Shown here: positions 1 through 10,775 of the stretch, one piece after another
How positions within the stretch are numbered: the first letter of the stretch is position 1
How the letters are laid out: every line of letters begins with the position of its first letter
Origin: Plectrocnemia conspersa
Lineage: Eukaryota > Arthropoda > Insecta > Trichoptera > Polycentropodidae
Direction: 5' to 3'
DNA: 64,000 bases
Assembly (NCBI GenBank): GCA_009617715.1
Contig: VTFK01000138.1
Span: forward strand, 1 to 64,000
The notes under the pieces: model-generated
Databases searched by the model: none
What the model saw: only the letters and a program-made list of their open reading frames with translations
Told to the model about the DNA's origin: nothing
Translations under genes and position numbers: made by a program

Positions 1-350
1 ATCTTCACTAGATATTAATCATTTATCTTAAGCAATACGATTAATATGATTAATAAGCAAATATTTTTTCACATTTATTATTACAAAAGCAAAGGGGCAA
101 AAGATAAAAGATTCAATTTTACCAAAAAATATTATATTAACACTGCTTAAAACATATTAATAGAGCTGTTAAATGACTACCCTTTTTCAGTTTATTTAAT
201 ATATGTTAAAAATATACGTTGAAAATAAACGTAAAAATAAACCTTTTCATTTTTTGAGTGTATGCATATTAAACATACTAATTCAGAACGCGAATCTGCA
301 TTAATTAGAGATAAATTAATGTCTATCAGAGAGGGGCTGATTTATTTTAA

Positions 351-499
351 TAATTAGTGGCAATGTGTACAAAGGAAGTGTTCTAAAAAAAATGTAACGC
401 TCTAAAGCTAAACTAACAAAATATATAATGATTGTAATAATTTGTGGCAATTTGGATAGAAAGAGTTTTCTAAAAATGTAACGCTCTAAAGTTAAACTA
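351..499 (+). repeat. Two-copy degenerate direct repeat, 87-bp spacing
   Basis: Unit 1 (351-415) and unit 2 (438-499) both begin taat-t-gtggcaat and end with aatgtaacgctctaaag then taaacta. The shared core AATGTAACGCTCTAAAG is identical in both. It looks like a local tandem duplication that has since drifted; it has no coding content. Confidence 0.7.
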
Positions 500-1477
500 G
501 TATTATTTCAATATTTTGATAGTATACTGAAAAAGCGATAATTAAATTAGTATTTTTAATCGCATACCGGAAAACTTATCTAAACAATGTTTTAATCGTG
601 ATGAAGATATAAAATTCACAATGATCTGATAAACCAAAATTTTCTAGCTATCATAGTAAATATACCAAATTTTGAATTATAAAAATGAACATTAAACTAA
701 AACTTAAACTAAATAAGCTATTGTTTTTAATTTTAAAACTAAATTAAAACAAATTGTATTTTATTTATTTTTCTATAATTTAGTGGTTACGAGTATACAC
801 ATCATTTTTAAATTGTAAATATTTGTATTAATATGTCAAATAAAATGTTCCAACTTAAATTATTTCCTTCGCGATATACTTACATATTGAATTAGATAAT
901 TACAATACAATACAAGAAAAAAAAAATGTCAAAGAATATTTATTATTCATCTCACGAAATATTTGGACGTTCATCGTTATTTTCCAAGTGCATTTTTATA
1001 AAAATGTTTTAAAATGCATTTTATTTAATATTTATATCAAATTAATTTAGAATATTATGTTTCCAATATTGTCGTAATAAATACAATATGCTTTTGATTG
1101 TACTGGCTGATAAAGGGAAGGAGGGACACAAATAATCCGCGCTATACATTTTTATATCCTTTTTTTATATCATATTATAATAATAATATATCAGGCAATT
1201 ATTTTACCTTTGTTTGTTTTCCATAGAATATTTCTAAGAGCTAGCATATCGTTACATATAAATCAGTTGGTCTATATTTAATTATATTTTAATACACCGA
1301 AATAACATTATTATTCAAACCCATAGCAGCAAGTCTCTGCTTGCATATTTTTATCATGCTTGTCTTTAACTGGATTTCGTATTTTTGCTATTAAAAATAT
1401 GCTGAGACACTGTGAGGTTTTATTGGTTATTTTTTAGTGAACAATCAACTAAAGCATTTCATAGAAAATCTCTTTGT

Positions 1478-1517
1478 TCCAAATTATCGATAATATCAAT
1501 ATTATCGATAATTTGGA
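1478..1517. repeat. Perfect 19-bp-arm palindrome containing two TATCGATA motifs
   Basis: The arm TCCAAATTATCGATAATAT (1478-1496) is followed by a CA spacer and its exact reverse complement (1499-1517). Each arm holds TTATCGATAA, which includes the TATCGATA core known in flies as the DRE motif bound by DREF and related to CGATA sites of BEAF-32. Whether it binds anything here is inference. Confidence 0.75.
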
Positions 1518-2339
1518 CACCCTCCGCATTTCTAGTGCATTGCCATTATCACTAGATTCTTATCACACCAGTGATTCTTTTATACCTCTACTTATCAGTT
1601 TCGTTGCAAAACTATACGCAGAAATAATCAGAAGTTATTAAGCGATAACGAAATCCCTACTTTCTCTATTGCCACTTGTCTTCGCTGTTATCTCTAAAAT
1701 TTTAATAATTTCCTGTATGCATTTTCTCCGTTACTAAATAAACAAAATGGAAATTTCAATATTAAATCTGAATTCTTAGTAAAAACTTCAAGACAAGTAT
1801 CTCGATTTTTATCAAAATATCGATTCCCTTAACTTTAAGCTATCTAATACCATGCTTAGAATTTATTAATTCAAATTTTGATTAATTTAAATCACTATTT
1901 AGAATGGACAAAGACTGTTTCATTACTTCTAGATTTAACTGTTAATTTTTTTATTAATTCATACATATATATCAGCGAGTAAAATAGTAGAATAGAATAT
2001 TTTAAAATTATATTTTCGTTGTTAATTTATTTTTAAAACACGTTTTTTAATATTTTTTAAATATTAAGAAAAATATATATAGATAGGCGATATTTTAATA
2101 CATATGCATCAAAAGTTGTAGGGGAAAAATATGTTATAAAACAATTTTAAACTAAATGTGGAGATATGTTATTATCAGAAACGCGCTTTGAAAATAATAA
2201 AACACTAAATAATACATATATAAAAGTTTATAATTCCGTATATAAGAAGTTAAGAAATATGAGCTATTGCATACGGTATAATTAATTAATGTAACGCAAC
2301 CTAGTAGCAATGCACTTGTTAATTTCATTCATAAATTAA

Positions 2340-2550
2340 AATTAGTACCTTTGTAATGTTCGCGAAGAGTTCGTAGAAGTTCAGAAATATTGAGACACGT
2401 CCGCCACCGAAATACGACGAAACCGAACTATTCTGAATTCGTTCATTCCATATCACAACACGAGTGCAGTGTTACCAACACTGAAATGAACGATACTTAT
2501 CGTCGAAATCTGTCGAAAAGCGTTCGCGTGCGTTAGCCTTATGAATAATA
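2340..2550 (-). promoter_or_regulatory. GC-richer block, candidate minus-strand promoter and first exon
   Basis: This block is clearly less AT-rich than its flanks. Read on the minus strand it has TTCAGTGTTGG near 2490, an arthropod-type TCAGT initiator. That overlaps TGGTAACACTG, one base from the fly core-promoter element TGGTCACACTG. Further along lies AAAG followed by GTACTA, usable as a 5' splice site near 2356. A CGATA-N2-TATCG pair lies just upstream. There is no TATA box and no coding exon to anchor it, so it may only be a conserved non-coding block. Confidence 0.3.
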
Positions 2551-3457
2551 TATTCACTCGTTGCTAGAGCAAATATAAATTCGAACAATAATCTACATAT
2601 ACATATACGTTGCGATTAAGAAGTAAATAAAAAATATATTTGACAATTTATAAATGAAAATAATTTTACACATTAAAAATTAATAATAACTTCATTTTAT
2701 GTTATTATATAAAAATAATTTATTCTATAATTTATACAAGCATATTAACTTCGCGTGTAATTGTAGCCTTTAATCACATAAGCACGATGGCTACATACAA
2801 GCATTCGTCATTAAGATAAGCTGTTCCTCAGATACTTTACAAATATATATGAACAATAAAAAATTATAGAAGGCTTGGAACACAGGTATTTAACAATCAA
2901 TAATATATAAATTCTAATAAGAGATTCTGACATTTGTTTATCTACAGGCAAAAATTGTGATTAAAAATATTATTATTGTTAGTTAATCATTATTGATAGG
3001 GTTGCATATTTGTAAAAATAAGTATACAGCAGTTTCTGAGCGCGATTAATATACAATTTTTATGCTCGCGCATGCGCGTGAGATAAGATTTGGTGTGTAG
3101 TATATTATATGGAACGTAATAAACACCTGCTTCGCTAGATGTCTCTAAACGTAAAATTATTAAAGAAAAAAAATTTTATCCACAAAACGAAATTACTTTC
3201 GGTTAAATATAATTTAAAGTTTAAAAATAATTTAATTTATTATATTTGTTTTACTATAGTGATTTAAAAACTAATCATTTTATATTTAGGACATTATAAT
3301 TACATTCAAATTTTAATTAGTATAAAAGCTGTATTATATATTATTTTTATAAATTAATTTTAAATGACTTGAAAAAACTTTAGAAAAAATAGCAATACTG
3401 TTGTTACCTACACTGAGCAGTGATATATTAAAATTGGTCTAATTAATTGTTAATTAT
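2551..3457. other. AT-rich stretch with one NRF-1-like site
   Basis: Nothing coding is seen. The notable element is CGCGCATGCGCG at 3067-3078, listed separately. Confidence 0.6.
3067..3078. promoter_or_regulatory. NRF-1/ewg-type palindromic site CGCGCATGCGCG
   Basis: A full 12-base match to the YGCGCATGCGCR consensus of NRF-1 (erect wing in flies), inside DNA that is otherwise poor in CpG. Such sites usually mark housekeeping promoters. No linked gene is seen, so function is inference. Confidence 0.4.
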
Positions 3458-3509
3458 TTGTTGAAGTGCGCCCTTCTTATTAAATATCGGTCTAAGTGCC
3501 GCAATAGTG

Positions 3510-3720
3510 GCAAGTTCTTTGGAGCGAAGTTCCTAAGTAAACGCGTATTTTTTATTTATGGAATATCGTTCGTATACAAGATAAAGAGAAACGGCTCGAG
3601 CAAATTTCCCTGGGGTACTCCAGCTGAAATTTTACGCGGTATCGAGTATTCATTATTTAGTGAAACAACATACTTCAACTTTTCAGGTATGAGCGTATTA
3701 AACGTAGAAGATAGTCAGGG
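3510..3720 (+). pseudogene. Possible retroelement-derived coding fossil (PWGTP motif)
   Basis: A plus-strand frame that is open from about 3458 to 3796 but has no ATG start reads ...NGSSKFPWGTPAEILRG.... The PWGTP box resembles a motif I associate with fragments of invertebrate retroelements, where a run like GP-x-PWGTP is common. Nothing else in the frame is recognisable. It lies just left of a minus-strand Jockey fossil, so both may be debris of one region. Identification is weak. Confidence 0.22.
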
Positions 3721-3799
3721 GTTTTGTATTTGTATAATTTATGAATCAAACTATCATGTCATACTGTGTCGAAAGTTTTTTCGATATCAATATTAAAAT

Positions 3800-4340
3800 A
3801 ACCGTACTCTTTTTCATATTAAAATTATCGCATATTTGCTCCATCAAACTATTAAGTTGATGTATGGTCAAATGATGTTTGCGGTAGCCAAAGATTCTCA
3901 TAAACGCCTAATAATTTTTTCTTAAATATTTTAATAAAGGGGTGATAACTAATTTCAATTGTAGGATCGGGTTTTTTATCTGATGAATTATAGCGGTTTT
4001 CAAATGGTTGGGAAGTACAAAAAATATAGGTAGGCGTTAAAGATGTCTGTTAAGTAATGAATGCAAATTCAGGAAAGTTTTTAATCGACGTGTTATCTAA
4101 TCTGTCAATTCTAAGACTTTTTATTTTTCAAGTTAATATTGACATTAGAAAATTTTCGTGAGATTATTTTGCGAATCGAATAATTGTCTATGGATACTTC
4201 TATTTTTATTAATAATCTATTTACTTCGTTTTTAGTTTTAAAGTGTTTAAAAGGGCAAGATAGAAAAAGCGTATCATCAGTCAATTTGTTTATTAAAGTT
4301 TTAATTGCGGAAATTTCGGTTGATGACATTGCTTTCTTAT
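3800..4340 (-). pseudogene. Jockey-type non-LTR reverse transcriptase fossil
   Basis: Minus-strand translation of 3800-4110 gives a broken version of the N-terminal RT region. A run near HLKTAIIHQIKNP corresponds to the usual WK.A.I..I.KP box; then comes LLKYLRKNY, like LSKIFEK; then FGYRKHHLTIHQL near 3850, which matches the FGFRK.HST..QL box. Stops and frameshifts interrupt it, and the YADD catalytic box is not present. Upstream minus-strand open pieces (4111-4329, 4293-4505) may be the region before RT but are not recognisable alone. It is an old, dead fragment with no neighbours that suggest function. Confidence 0.55.
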
Positions 4341-6164
4341 TTTGTATTTAATTTTAAATAATTTAATAATTAATGGAGTAAGTTCAATATAATTATGAAA
4401 ATTTTTAGGTGATAATTTGGTTTGTTTAATTACGGTTGTAAAATAATGAGTATCATCATCAATTGTTTTAGTGTTTGTTGAAGCATAGTACTGAAGCTTA
4501 AACACTATACGGGACTCGACAATACTCTTGAAACCCTTCCAATCAGCATTTAGACAGTTGCATGGATAGCTTCGACCTCACCTTTCAGTGTAAAAAAGCG
4601 TAGGAGAACAGCGCCTGATAGATTTTGTAAATATCTCATTAATGTTCGGCGTTTTATTTTAAAATAAATATAATTCTGTTCAAAAACAGCTTAGAGAAAA
4701 AATTAATTGTAAAAAATTAAAAGAAAATCCGTTTAAAATTATTAGGTTAACCATTTATGTATAAAAGTAAAAATCGATCAAAAATAGTAATCTATCAATC
4801 AAGCCAAATTTTTGATACAGAATGATTCAGGCTTTAAATTCTTCTGAAAAGTTAATCGTGGGCGGCTTATCTTTGACGTCATGCCATTTTTTATATTCGA
4901 GAATTATTTACTAGTGCTGTATCGTTTTAAAATAATATTTATGTATTCAATAAAATCACTATGAAACCACAACACAGAATGTTTGTTTTTGATATCGATT
5001 CTGCATTACTTTTTAGACACACAACTTTTATTCGATAAACTACGATGACTTACAATTTCAGATAATCCCACGCGCTATTTAATACAGAATTAAAAGGGAT
5101 TTATAACACTAGACCTACGATCCGTTTTTACGTTACGTAGATGTGACTTGCTTTAGTTTAACGACGGCTGAGACGCTGTCTTAATTAGATTTTTCCGTCT
5201 GGCGCAATGAATAAACATAATTAACTTATTATTTGTTAAAGTTAAAAGTATTGTAGAATAAAAAAAATATTGCTAGTATTAAAATGAGCTCAGAATAAAT
5301 ATAATTTTTGTCAAAAGTTAGTTTAAGAATGTTGTATAATAATTATATTATAAATATAAATCAACAATGATTTATTTTTATACATAACTAGCGTTTGGTT
5401 GGCCCCGTGTTAAAATTACGTTGTGTACCTTTATTTTTATTATATAAAAATATAAGGATATAAATAATGTACTATTTGGTTATTAATAAATTGTATACAT
5501 TTTGTGTACTTTGTATATTAATAAATTATATAAAACTGTAGTGAATAATAGACTTCCAAAACAATTCATAATTGGACAAGAATAATTTATATTTAGATTG
5601 TATATAAAATGTCATTCACACAAATTTTAGCCAATTTACTTTTAATGTCATCGATATGATTATTCAATATTTGTAATTTTCAATTCTATGCTGTAAATAT
5701 GTATATTCAATACAATTTATTACTTACGTTTCGATCTGGGTTTATCAATCATTAATTTGTTACCGAGCTTAAATTTCCGACGCAAAGAAGAATTTTTGTA
5801 GAAATTACTTTTAAATACTATTTTTTATTGTGGCGTTGCGGTTGCGTCATGATATTAAGGATAGCAATAAAACCAGGATTTTCAATACCGGAATTACTGG
5901 AATTTTTATTATATTAATTAATTAGCAATAAAGAAACCAAATAATTAATCTGAGTACCGCTCGCATGTTTCACCATGTTTATTGATTAGCAAACCCAAAG
6001 AATTCGAATACCCCGTTAATTATATTAAATATTTTTATTACATCATTACCCCTTTTAATGTTTACAATGTTTACATCCAACACGGGTAATTATGTTGTGT
6101 ATAAATTTGTGACTTAAATTGTTTTTTATGTTGTTTATGTAATGTACGTTTAAAAAACATCAGA
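4341..6164. other. AT-rich non-coding stretch
   Basis: No gene, hairpin or repeat boundary that I can support. A short GC-richer patch near 5150-5205 has no identifiable content. Confidence 0.55.
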
Positions 6165-6691
6165 CATGAGAGAAAATATTCAACGATTGTAAATTAGTAG
6201 CAGTAAATTCAGGTATTTGATCTGAAAATTCAGAATACCTAAGGATTCTGCAAAGAAATAACAAAAATCAACAACAGGACCAGCTGATTTATATAAATTT
6301 AATGCTTTAATATTGTTTTATCTGTAATTTGACAACTAGATTTACTGCAGCGAAATAAATAAATAATATTTTCAGTTTCATGTCAAAAAACAGTCTCGAA
6401 TCTATCCCGAAAATATTTTTTAAAATATGTTATTTCAGTAAAATCATATCTGAATATATTTTCACCAGTAGATGTATATTTTTACCAGTGAAAATATAAA
6501 TTATCAAGTTCAAAATACAAACTAAGCCAATTCATCTCTCAGGGAAAAAAAAATAAGTAAAATTAGTACAGACAGACATCGCATCTCACATATTGATTGA
6601 TAGTTTGTCTGCATTTTGAGATTACAATATGTTTTAAAAATATGATAGCTATCCTTACCGATATTATTACAGACTTCTTATATAAGAGGGC

Positions 6692-7290
6692 AGCGTTTGA
6701 TACTGTGTGGCATGATGGGTTGATTTACAAACTCCACAAATATAAAACCCCTAACTATCTGCTACACTTGTTACGCTCCTACCTTGATCGTCGAAGTTAT
6801 GTTGTTTCAGTAAATAATGAACAATCGATACCGCGTAATATCCCAGCTGGTGTTCCTCAGGGGAGTTTACTTGGACCGTTCCTTTTCATTTTGTACACAA
6901 ATGATATACCTATTTTAAAAAATACTTGTCTTTCAATGTATGCCGATGATACGGCGATAATGAGTAGCTCTTACGGTCTTAAGCCTATTTCAATAAAATT
7001 GCAAAAAATCCTTAACTCTCTTAAGTAATTATTTCAAAAAAGTGGAAAATAAAAATAAATCAGGACAAAACGGAGGCTATAATTTTTTACAACTCGAAGA
7101 CAACCTTTGCCCCGACTATTATAAGCGAGCAGGGAAAGTGTATAGAATGGAAGGCGAGCGTTAAGTACCTCGGAATTCACCTGGACTCCAAGCTTAAATT
7201 TAATAAACATATAACCGAACTTAAATCTAAAGGGCTCGCAGCCATTGCGGCGTTAAAACCAATTTTTAATCGAAAAGTGCGCTAAATACT
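6692..7290 (+). pseudogene. Jockey reverse transcriptase, C-terminal part, broken
   Basis: From 6692 the frame reads AFDTVWHDGL, the first catalytic box of RT. GVPQGSLLGP follows near 6850, then MYADDTAIM near 6940, the second catalytic box with the YADD motif intact. The frame stops at 7028, but homology continues in other frames: KKWKIKINQDKTEAI near 7050 and VKYLGIHLDSKLKFNKHI near 7160, the usual RT thumb. After about 7280 only scattered pieces remain. At least two frameshifts plus stops mean no enzyme is made. The endonuclease and ORF1 are missing because of 5' truncation. Confidence 0.85.
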
Positions 7291-7705
7291 AAAAAAATAA
7301 AATTTTATTATATAAGCAATTAATCAGACCGGCATTGACTTACGCCTGCCCAGTGTGGAGTAATACGTGTAATACTAACTTTTCTAAACTACAAGTTGTT
7401 CAAAATAAAGCTATAAAAAATAATTTATAATACACCTTTTTATACTAACCTCAAAAAAAACTTCATAATAAATATTTAATTCCAACTATTAAAGAACATG
7501 TTCACCACCATACTAATAATTATTATAAAAAAAATACCGCGAAATCATACTAACCCGTTAATCTCAAGAATCGGTGATTACGACAAAACAAACTCAAATT
7601 TAAATATAAACACAAAATGCCAAAGCACATCTTGCTCTGACGCATAAATTTTATCTATTAATTTAACAGCTCCAGGTCCACGAATTTTTATATTAAAAAA
7701 TATAT

Positions 7706-7747
<42 letters not shown>

Positions 7748-7944
7748 GTGTTTATGTACTTTGACCTAAACTTAACGTATTTTATGTTCTTTTATTATTC
7801 TTATTTTTTGTAATTCCTCTTAATTTAGCTAATCAATCGTAAATTGTGATAATGGTAATTAACCAGCAACCAATGAAATGTAAATATATATGTTTATAAA
7901 AATGTATTATTTAATTATGTAATAAACTAAATTTAAAAAAAAAA
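6692..7944 (+). mobile_element. 5'-truncated Jockey-clade LINE inserted in R1 copy A
   Basis: The insertion is flanked by the 11-bp target duplication TATAAGAGGGC (6681-6691 and 7945-7955) and ends in a poly(A) run (about 7935-7944), as expected of target-primed reverse transcription. It begins within the RT domain. The 3' half has decayed untranslated sequence, including a 30-nt T run (7714-7743). Removing it rejoins R1 exactly as seen in copy D at TATAAAAGGGCTGATCAAAG, so the R1 copy is older than the LINE. Confidence 0.88.
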
Positions 7945-7971
7945 TATAAGAGGGCTGATCAAAGTATTTTC

Positions 7972-8204
7972 AAACCAAATTTTGCTTAATAGGAGAACGC
8001 AAAAACAATTATCACTTCTCAGAAGGCAAAAATTCACGTCAAAAGCAATAAAATCGTGTCGGGGCCGTCGTAGTGGGAACGCTCGGTAACGAGCGTTCCC
8101 ACTGCGACGGCGACGGCACGATTTTATTGCTTTTGACGTGAATTTTTGACTTCTGAGAAGGGATAATTGTTTTTTGCGTTCTCCTATTAGGCAAAATTCG
8201 GTTT
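7972..8204. repeat. R1 palindrome A, about 115-bp arms
   Basis: The sequence from AAACCAAATTTTGC to GCAAAATTCGGTTT folds back on itself round the centre GCTCG-GTAA-CGAGC (8081-8094). The inner arm GGGAACGCTCG pairs perfectly. The outer arm matches through the GTCGCAGT-type GC block, ATTTTATTGC, GACGTGAATTTTT and CTTCTCAGAAG. GC content is concentrated at the tip, while the flanks are AT-rich. Confidence 0.9.
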
Positions 8205-8520
8205 ATATGTGCTTTATTCGATTCTCACTCGTAATATTGTTATAAAAAGTCTTAATATAAACGCTTTTATTGCTTTTGACCTGGACTGGAAATTCACTAT
8301 ATGGCAACACTGAGCAGTAAAGAAAACACGACTAATTATCAAGTATGCCTCATTAAAATATTTCGCATAAAATATGTCGTAACGGTGGCCAACTTTTATA
8401 TTTATTTTTAGCTTAGGAAGGGTTAACTCGTACCTATTATATATTATTTATTCAAGAAATTATATTACAATGTTAAAAAATATATAAAATACTATTTTTG
8501 TCAAGAGGCCCGGAATCAGA

Positions 8521-10036
8521 AGGTAAACTTGAATAATTGCGATGCATATCCTCTTGAGATGATATGAGAGAAACACCTGCTTGCTGTTATATTACATTCT
8601 TGTATTGTCATGGCACTAAGTTTTTTTATGCCTTAACATGAATGCTTCCATTATATGTAAGATATGGTTGTTTTGGGACCAGTTTTTGTTTATCAACTGT
8701 CGCTGATCTTTGAGAAACAATACTTTTAATGTAAATACGTGAAATCTATGGATGTATGCGAATTGTGTACCTGGAACAGGTAAGCTGATAAGCAATAGAG
8801 ATTAGAATTATCGTAAACGGCCAAGTGTTTATTATCAAAGTTATATATTTTGCTTGCCAAAATGAAGCGATGGACATTTCTGAATTAATAGAAGCGGCGA
8901 TTAGAAGTAAGCTCGAATTTATAATCGAAAATGGAACGATAGTTAGGTAGGCTCCATTACAGACAGGCGTTGGCATTTTATTATATTATTTATTCCATTA
9001 TATAAATAACATTTGCATATTTTTTGCTTAGATCGGATAGTCACTATAATATAATTAATTAAAATCGCAGAGGGTTAATTATTGCGGATACGAGAGAAAC
9101 CAATCCAGACGATTAGGCGCCATTTTTATGCGAATCCTCGAGAGTGAATTGAACATCTAAAAACTGTGTGTCTTGTGGGTATATTTTAGATTTTTCTCGC
9201 ATCGTAAAACGAACGTTTAATCCATCCAATCGGCATATGGCTGCTTCGAGTTACGAATTATGTAGTAACTCGACAGAATTCATGTTAATTATGTAATTAC
9301 ATCGCGTGCTAGATGCTATCGCTCTATTACAACGTTACTCGTAATTTCGTTTTGTAATTATTATTATTATTACTATATTAATAGTATTAAATATCGAAGA
9401 AGTTCTAATTATTTTTGCATAAATAGATCATACATATTAAATAGTATATTGTACATATTTATTTAACGTCATAAACCAATTTCAGAAATGTCTGTATGCA
9501 GAAAAGTAAATGTAGATGGTATCCCCAGACATACAAAAACAAATCAGATACCAGTATTTGGTCACGAGATCGTACACTACAAAGCCATTGGTTGTTATCT
9601 AGATTGTTTTATATTTTACTTTTTTCCAAATAAGACAAGTATCGCATATGTTAAATAAAACGTGTTACCTTCAAGGATTTCACAGAAATTTTATGGTATC
9701 ACTTTTCCTATTAATCTATTTTCACTTTATACCATAAGCGGAAAGTAAAAGTGTGTTTCATCATGTTGAATATATAAACTGAAATTCATTGAATATATAA
9801 ACTCTACACATGCAGAGATTGCAATGTCGCATATTTGCGATTCATTATAAACAGTAACACACACACAAATAAAAGAGCACATACACAAATAAAATGGCAA
9901 TCTCTTTTTTTTTGAGTAAATATGTGATAACAATAATGAAAGAAATGCGCTTTGTGTATTTTTAGAACAGTTAGAAAGATATTGTCGATTTAAAATTAGA
10001 TGCTACACATATAATCAAAAACTAATAAAAAAAAAT
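8521..10036. other. AT-rich non-coding stretch
   Basis: A minus-strand open frame at 8746-8976 has no recognisable motif. A GGAACAG/GTAAGC sequence at 8770 looks like a 5' splice site but lacks support. The slightly GC-richer part at 9080-9290 has no identifiable content. Confidence 0.5.
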
Positions 10037-10308
10037 CAGGGCTGTGGAGTCGTTGAAAATTTTTCCCGACTCCGAATTTAAAAATTTAATATTGTCATAT
10101 TTAAATACGACCAATGTAGAAATATGACTTTGGATGTCATTCGCTTGGATTAGTGCCGCGCCATTATATGTGTCTACGTGTATCGGTTGTTGAGTATTTG
10201 ATTAAGTGCATAATAACTTTTGTTTACTTCATATTACCGGCTTAAAACAATTAAAAAATATTGGTAGGGGTGGAAAGGGTTAAAAATTACTCTGACTCCA
10301 CAGCTCTG
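10037..10308. mobile_element. hAT-like MITE with CAGGGCTGTGGAGTCG end
   Basis: The left end CAGGGCTGTGGAGTCG and the right end GACTCCACAGCTCTG are imperfect inverted repeats. GACTCCG follows the left end within 30 bp, the subterminal repeat typical of hAT elements with this terminus. The 272-bp interior has no coding content. A matching 8-bp target duplication is not visible, so decay or imprecise edges are possible. Confidence 0.65.
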
Positions 10309-10680
10309 ATATTTACACGAATAGAGAATGAGAAGTAATTAAGATTATTATGTTAACTGTGTATTTATAACTACACTTTCGATTTATAAGTTTAAAATTA
10401 AGGGGAATACATGATTTTTTTATGTTTATATTTAATAACATATATGATATCAGGTCTTATAGATAAAACAGTTTGAGAAATGAATATAAATAACAAATTC
10501 GATTGTACATCAGAATATATAATACACAAGTACGGGTAAACTTTACATTAGAAGAATTAAAAGTCAATATTATCAAAGTTATTAATAATGAAAATGGTTC
10601 GTCTTTGTATTGAATGAAATCCGCTCTTAGGTATACCTTGTAAACGTGAATTATAGACATTATATATATATATGATATTT

Positions 10681-10775
10681 CGGTATGCGACAATTGGGCG
10701 ACGGACAAATGGGCGATGGTTAATTGGGCGACGGTCATATGAGCGACAGAAATTTAAAAAAACTTGCACGCTTTG
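10681..10775 (+). repeat. GGGCGACGG minisatellite module, copy 1
   Basis: Four degenerate units of about 15-18 bp, each GGGCGAYGG plus a short AT spacer. They start at CGGTATGCGACAATTGGGCG and end with GCGACAGAAATTT followed by an A run and CTTGCACGCTTTG. Both the entry and exit sequences recur in the copy at 30211-30336, so the module is a dispersed unit. Translating it gives arginine/proline-rich repeats that should not be read as a protein. Confidence 0.8.

Larger units (their letters stand above)
1..2340. other. AT-rich non-coding stretch
   Basis: No reading frame, RNA gene or recognisable transposon is visible. The only structured parts are a two-copy direct repeat at 351-499 and a 40-bp palindrome at 1478-1517, listed separately. 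Confidence 0.6.
6165..8520 (+). repeat. R1 repeat copy A (foldback-type element), interrupted by a LINE
   Basis: About 1.1 kb of R1 sequence split by a LINE at 6692-7944. Homology with copy B begins near GTAAATTAGTAGCAG (6190) and ends at GGAATCAG (about 8520). The internal landmarks are shared with copies B and D in the same order: a small hairpin round AGGTATT; AATTTGACAACT; TTCACCAGTAGATG; the AGTACAGACAGACATCGCAT block; GATAGCTATC; the 230-bp palindrome; and CTATATGGCAACACTGAGCA. There is no reading frame of its own. Its class is unknown to me: there are no obvious terminal inverted repeats, and the palindrome is internal. Confidence 0.75.
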
